Shown here in pieces: positions 62,286 to 64,000 of a DNA stretch of 64,000 nt. The notes beneath the pieces are model-generated. The model did no database searches, was not told where the DNA came from, and was given only the letters and a program-made list of their open reading frames with translations. The position numbers were made by a program, and so were the translations under genes. This stretch comes from JALCSJ01 sp036788835 (GTDB lineage Bacteria; Bacillota; Negativicutes; Acidaminococcales; Acidaminococcaceae), in contig DAIQMR010000003.1 of assembly GCA_036788835.1 (NCBI GenBank), positions 50,059-114,058 on the forward strand. The letters run 5' to 3'. How positions within the stretch are numbered: position 1 is the first letter of the stretch; every line of letters begins with the position of its first letter.

Positions 62286-62313
62286 GCTCTCCGCTATGCG
62301 GGGAGCTATTTTT
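62286..62313 (+). terminator. Leaky terminator/attenuator between scfA and scfB
   Basis: GCTCTCCGC (62286-62294), TAT loop, GCGGGGAGC (62298-62306), then TATTTTT. Partial readthrough would make more precursor than enzyme, a sensible ratio for a modified peptide. Confidence 0.75.
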
Positions 62314-62340
62314 CTGTAAATACCAAGGGGGATAAAAGCG

Positions 62341-63747
62341 GTGCTAATACATAGAATGCAGCTGGACGACAACTACGTAGTTCTGGATGTAGACAGCGGA
62401 GCTGTACATATAATAGATAAAATGATTTACGATATTTTGGGGGTTTACGACGGCACTAACAAAAAAACTACTATTGAGGAGCTATCTGATAGATATCCTG
62501 TCACGGACATGGAAGAAGCCATGGATGAACTGGAAGAACTGCAAAAGCAGGGACTTTTGTTTTCACCGAATTTCCCCGTGCCGGATACTTTTAATGATGA
62601 ACCTGTTTTGAAATCTCTTTGCCTGCATATTGCCCATGACTGTAATCTGCGGTGCAAATATTGCTTTGCCGATACCGGCGATTTTGGCGGACATAGAGCA
62701 TTAATGAGCAAGAAGATTGCCCAACAGGCGGTAGAGTTTGCCATTAAAGGCAGCAAGCAAAGACACAATTTGGAACTGGATTTATTCGGTGGGGAGCCTT
62801 TGGTAAATTGGCCGGTAGTAGAATATGTGGTTAATTACGTGCGTCAAAGGGAAAAGGAAACCGGCAAGAATATCAAATTAACCCTGACTACCAATGGCAC
62901 ATTGCTTAATGATGCAAATGTAAAATTCTTGAATGATAACAGAGTGATGCTGGTGCTAAGCCTGGACGGCAGTAAAAATACCCATGACAACATGCGTCCT
63001 TTTGCCGGAGGGAAGGGCTCTTATGATGCGGCTGTCAAAGGCTTTAAAAAGGCCATCGAAAGCAGACAGGGAAAGAACTACTATCTACGTGGCACCTATA
63101 CTCATTACAACCTTCATTTTACTGATGATGTGCTTAGCATGTTGGCAGTAGGCAGGGAAATTTCCATGGAGCCGGTAGTGGGTACTATAGAACCGTATGT
63201 GCTCAAAGAAGCAGACTGGCCCATTCTGGATAAGGAATATGAAAAGCTGGCCAGAACATATTTGTCCATGAGAAGACAGGGCAAAGGTTTTGATTTCTTC
63301 CATTTTAATGTAGCCTTGGATAACGGTCCCTGTGTGGCCAAGCGCCTAGCCGGCTGTGGAGCAGGGCATGAATATTTTGCCATTACCCCGGAAGGAGATA
63401 TCTATCCTTGCCATCAATTCGTGGGCAGAGAGAAATATAAAATGGGAACTTTGGAAACAGGCATTGTGAAAAAGGACATGGTACAGTATTTCCGCCATAT
63501 GCATGTTATGAAGAAAGAAACCTGCAGAACATGTTGGGCTCGGTTCTTCTGCAGCGGTGGCTGTCATGCCAATGCCGATCTTGTGAACGGTGATATCGCC
63601 AAGCCCTATGAGTATGGCTGCCGCATCCAAAAGAAAAGGCTGGAAATGGCCATTATCTTGGAGGCATTGCTCACAGAGGATGCTAAAGAAGGCAAAGGGG
63701 ACTTGCGTCCTGCTATTGATAATTTCAAGTTTCAAGTAAAAAAGTAA
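62341..63747 (+). CDS. scfB: Radical SAM SCIFF peptide maturase (SPASM family)
   Basis: Forms thioether crosslinks in the SCIFF precursor. The N-terminal 90 residues are a RiPP-recognition-like/PqqD-type region; the radical SAM cluster is Cys101, Cys105, Cys108 in CNLRCKYCFADTGDFGG; DLFGGEPLVNWPVV and TLTTNGTLLND follow. The SPASM domain carries auxiliary-cluster cysteines in CGAGHEYFAITPEGDIYPCHQFVG and CRTCWARFFCSGGCHANA. Start GTG 62341 with GGGGGAT upstream. 468 aa matches the family. Confidence 0.95.
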   Translation: MLIHRMQLDDNYVVLDVDSGAVHIIDKMIYDILGVYDGTNKKTTIEELSDRYPVTDMEEAMDELEELQKQGLLFSPNFPVPDTFNDEPVLKSLCLHIAHDCNLRCKYCFADTGDFGGHRALMSKKIAQQAVEFAIKGSKQRHNLELDLFGGEPLVNWPVVEYVVNYVRQREKETGKNIKLTLTTNGTLLNDANVKFLNDNRVMLVLSLDGSKNTHDNMRPFAGGKGSYDAAVKGFKKAIESRQGKNYYLRGTYTHYNLHFTDDVLSMLAVGREISMEPVVGTIEPYVLKEADWPILDKEYEKLARTYLSMRRQGKGFDFFHFNVALDNGPCVAKRLAGCGAGHEYFAITPEGDIYPCHQFVGREKYKMGTLETGIVKKDMVQYFRHMHVMKKETCRTCWARFFCSGGCHANADLVNGDIAKPYEYGCRIQKKRLEMAIILEALLTEDAKEGKGDLRPAIDNFKFQVKK

Positions 63748-63775
63748 GAAAAAGAGGAAAATAGCAGAAAAGCTC

Positions 63776-63804
63776 TTGTCAAAAAGCCATAAGTGTGCTA
63801 TCAT
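63776..63804 (+). promoter_or_regulatory. Upstream promoter of the presumed rRNA operon
   Basis: TTGTCA (63776-63781), 17-base spacer, TATCAT (63799-63804) with TGn extension. It precedes a second promoter by about 115 bases, the usual tandem arrangement of rrn operons. Confidence 0.55.
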
Positions 63805-63892
63805 AAAAGTCCGCCTCCCCTTGAGAACTTGTGGAGAAAATAACAACCGAAATGCGGTTGAAAATATTTTCAAAAAAAGTAGAAAAAGGGTA

Positions 63893-64000
63893 TTGACGGC
63901 TTTGTGAAAATGTAATATACTTTACAAGTCGCCTGAAGCGACACAGAACCCTGAAAACTGAATATTAGCAATAACGAATGTGCGGGTCAAGCCGTTCTAG
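63893..64000 (+). promoter_or_regulatory. Main promoter and leader of an rRNA operon continuing off the window
   Basis: TTGACG (63893-63898), 17-base spacer, TATACT (63916-63921). The leader carries the GTCGCCTGAAGCGAC hairpin and GAACCCTGAAAACTGAATA, a sequence type common just upstream of 16S rRNA in Firmicutes. The 16S gene itself is not in the window. Confidence 0.7.

Overview
The window looks like chromosome of a diderm Firmicute (class Negativicutes, probably Acidaminococcaceae/Phascolarctobacterium-like; the genus is inferred from gene content and moderate AT-richness, not from a marker gene). Firmicute traits are the priA-def-fmt-DUF116-rsmB-rlmN-prpC-prkC-rsgA-rpe block, rapZ-yvcK-whiA, RNase Y, a LexA-type SOS box, S-box and RFN riboswitches and a SCIFF ranthipeptide locus. 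Outer-membrane traits are an O-antigen-ligase-like protein, a family 9 (heptosyltransferase-type) glycosyltransferase, an AsmA/TamB-like protein and a two-partner secretion (TPS) pair.

Layout: 1-4.9 kb is an AT-rich surface-glycan end piece (partial O-antigen ligase, GT2, GT9, PIG-L-type deacetylase). 5.0-7.3 kb (minus strand) is the AmmeMemoRadiSam pair. 7.3-8.9 kb holds an unassigned folded RNA candidate, a SAM-I riboswitch and metK. 8.9-20.3 kb is a long co-directional housekeeping run. 20.3-21.7 kb encodes an AsmA-like envelope protein. 21.7-25.4 kb is the FMN-riboswitch riboflavin operon ribD-ribE-ribBA-ribH. 25.4-28.8 kb is SOS-controlled recA-recX and then rny, which appears to start at a non-canonical codon. 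28.8-37.1 kb is the TPS locus: a giant exoprotein carrying an embedded C-type-lectin-like domain and split by one in-frame TGA, followed by its outer-membrane transporter. 37.1-42.5 kb has mgtA with a long attenuated leader, an AEC transporter and a GH18 protein, punctuated by three related palindromic elements. 42.6-50.2 kb mixes an HD protein, an aminotransferase, udp-deoB nucleoside salvage, small exported proteins and a DUF4127 protein. 50.3-57.8 kb is uvrB-uvrA-uvrC plus a HAD phosphatase. 58.0-61.2 kb is rapZ-yvcK-whiA, followed by a membrane-anchored polysaccharide deacetylase. 62.1-63.7 kb is a SCIFF precursor (47 aa) with its radical SAM maturase. The right edge carries tandem promoters and a leader typical of an rRNA operon whose 16S gene would lie just outside.

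The most interesting items are the lectin-bearing and interrupted TPS exoprotein, the ATA/ATT start of rny, the uncharacterised mgtA leader, the folded RNA ahead of the metK promoter, the palindromic element family around 37-41 kb, and the SCIFF locus. No tRNA, CRISPR array, IS element or phage gene was recognised.
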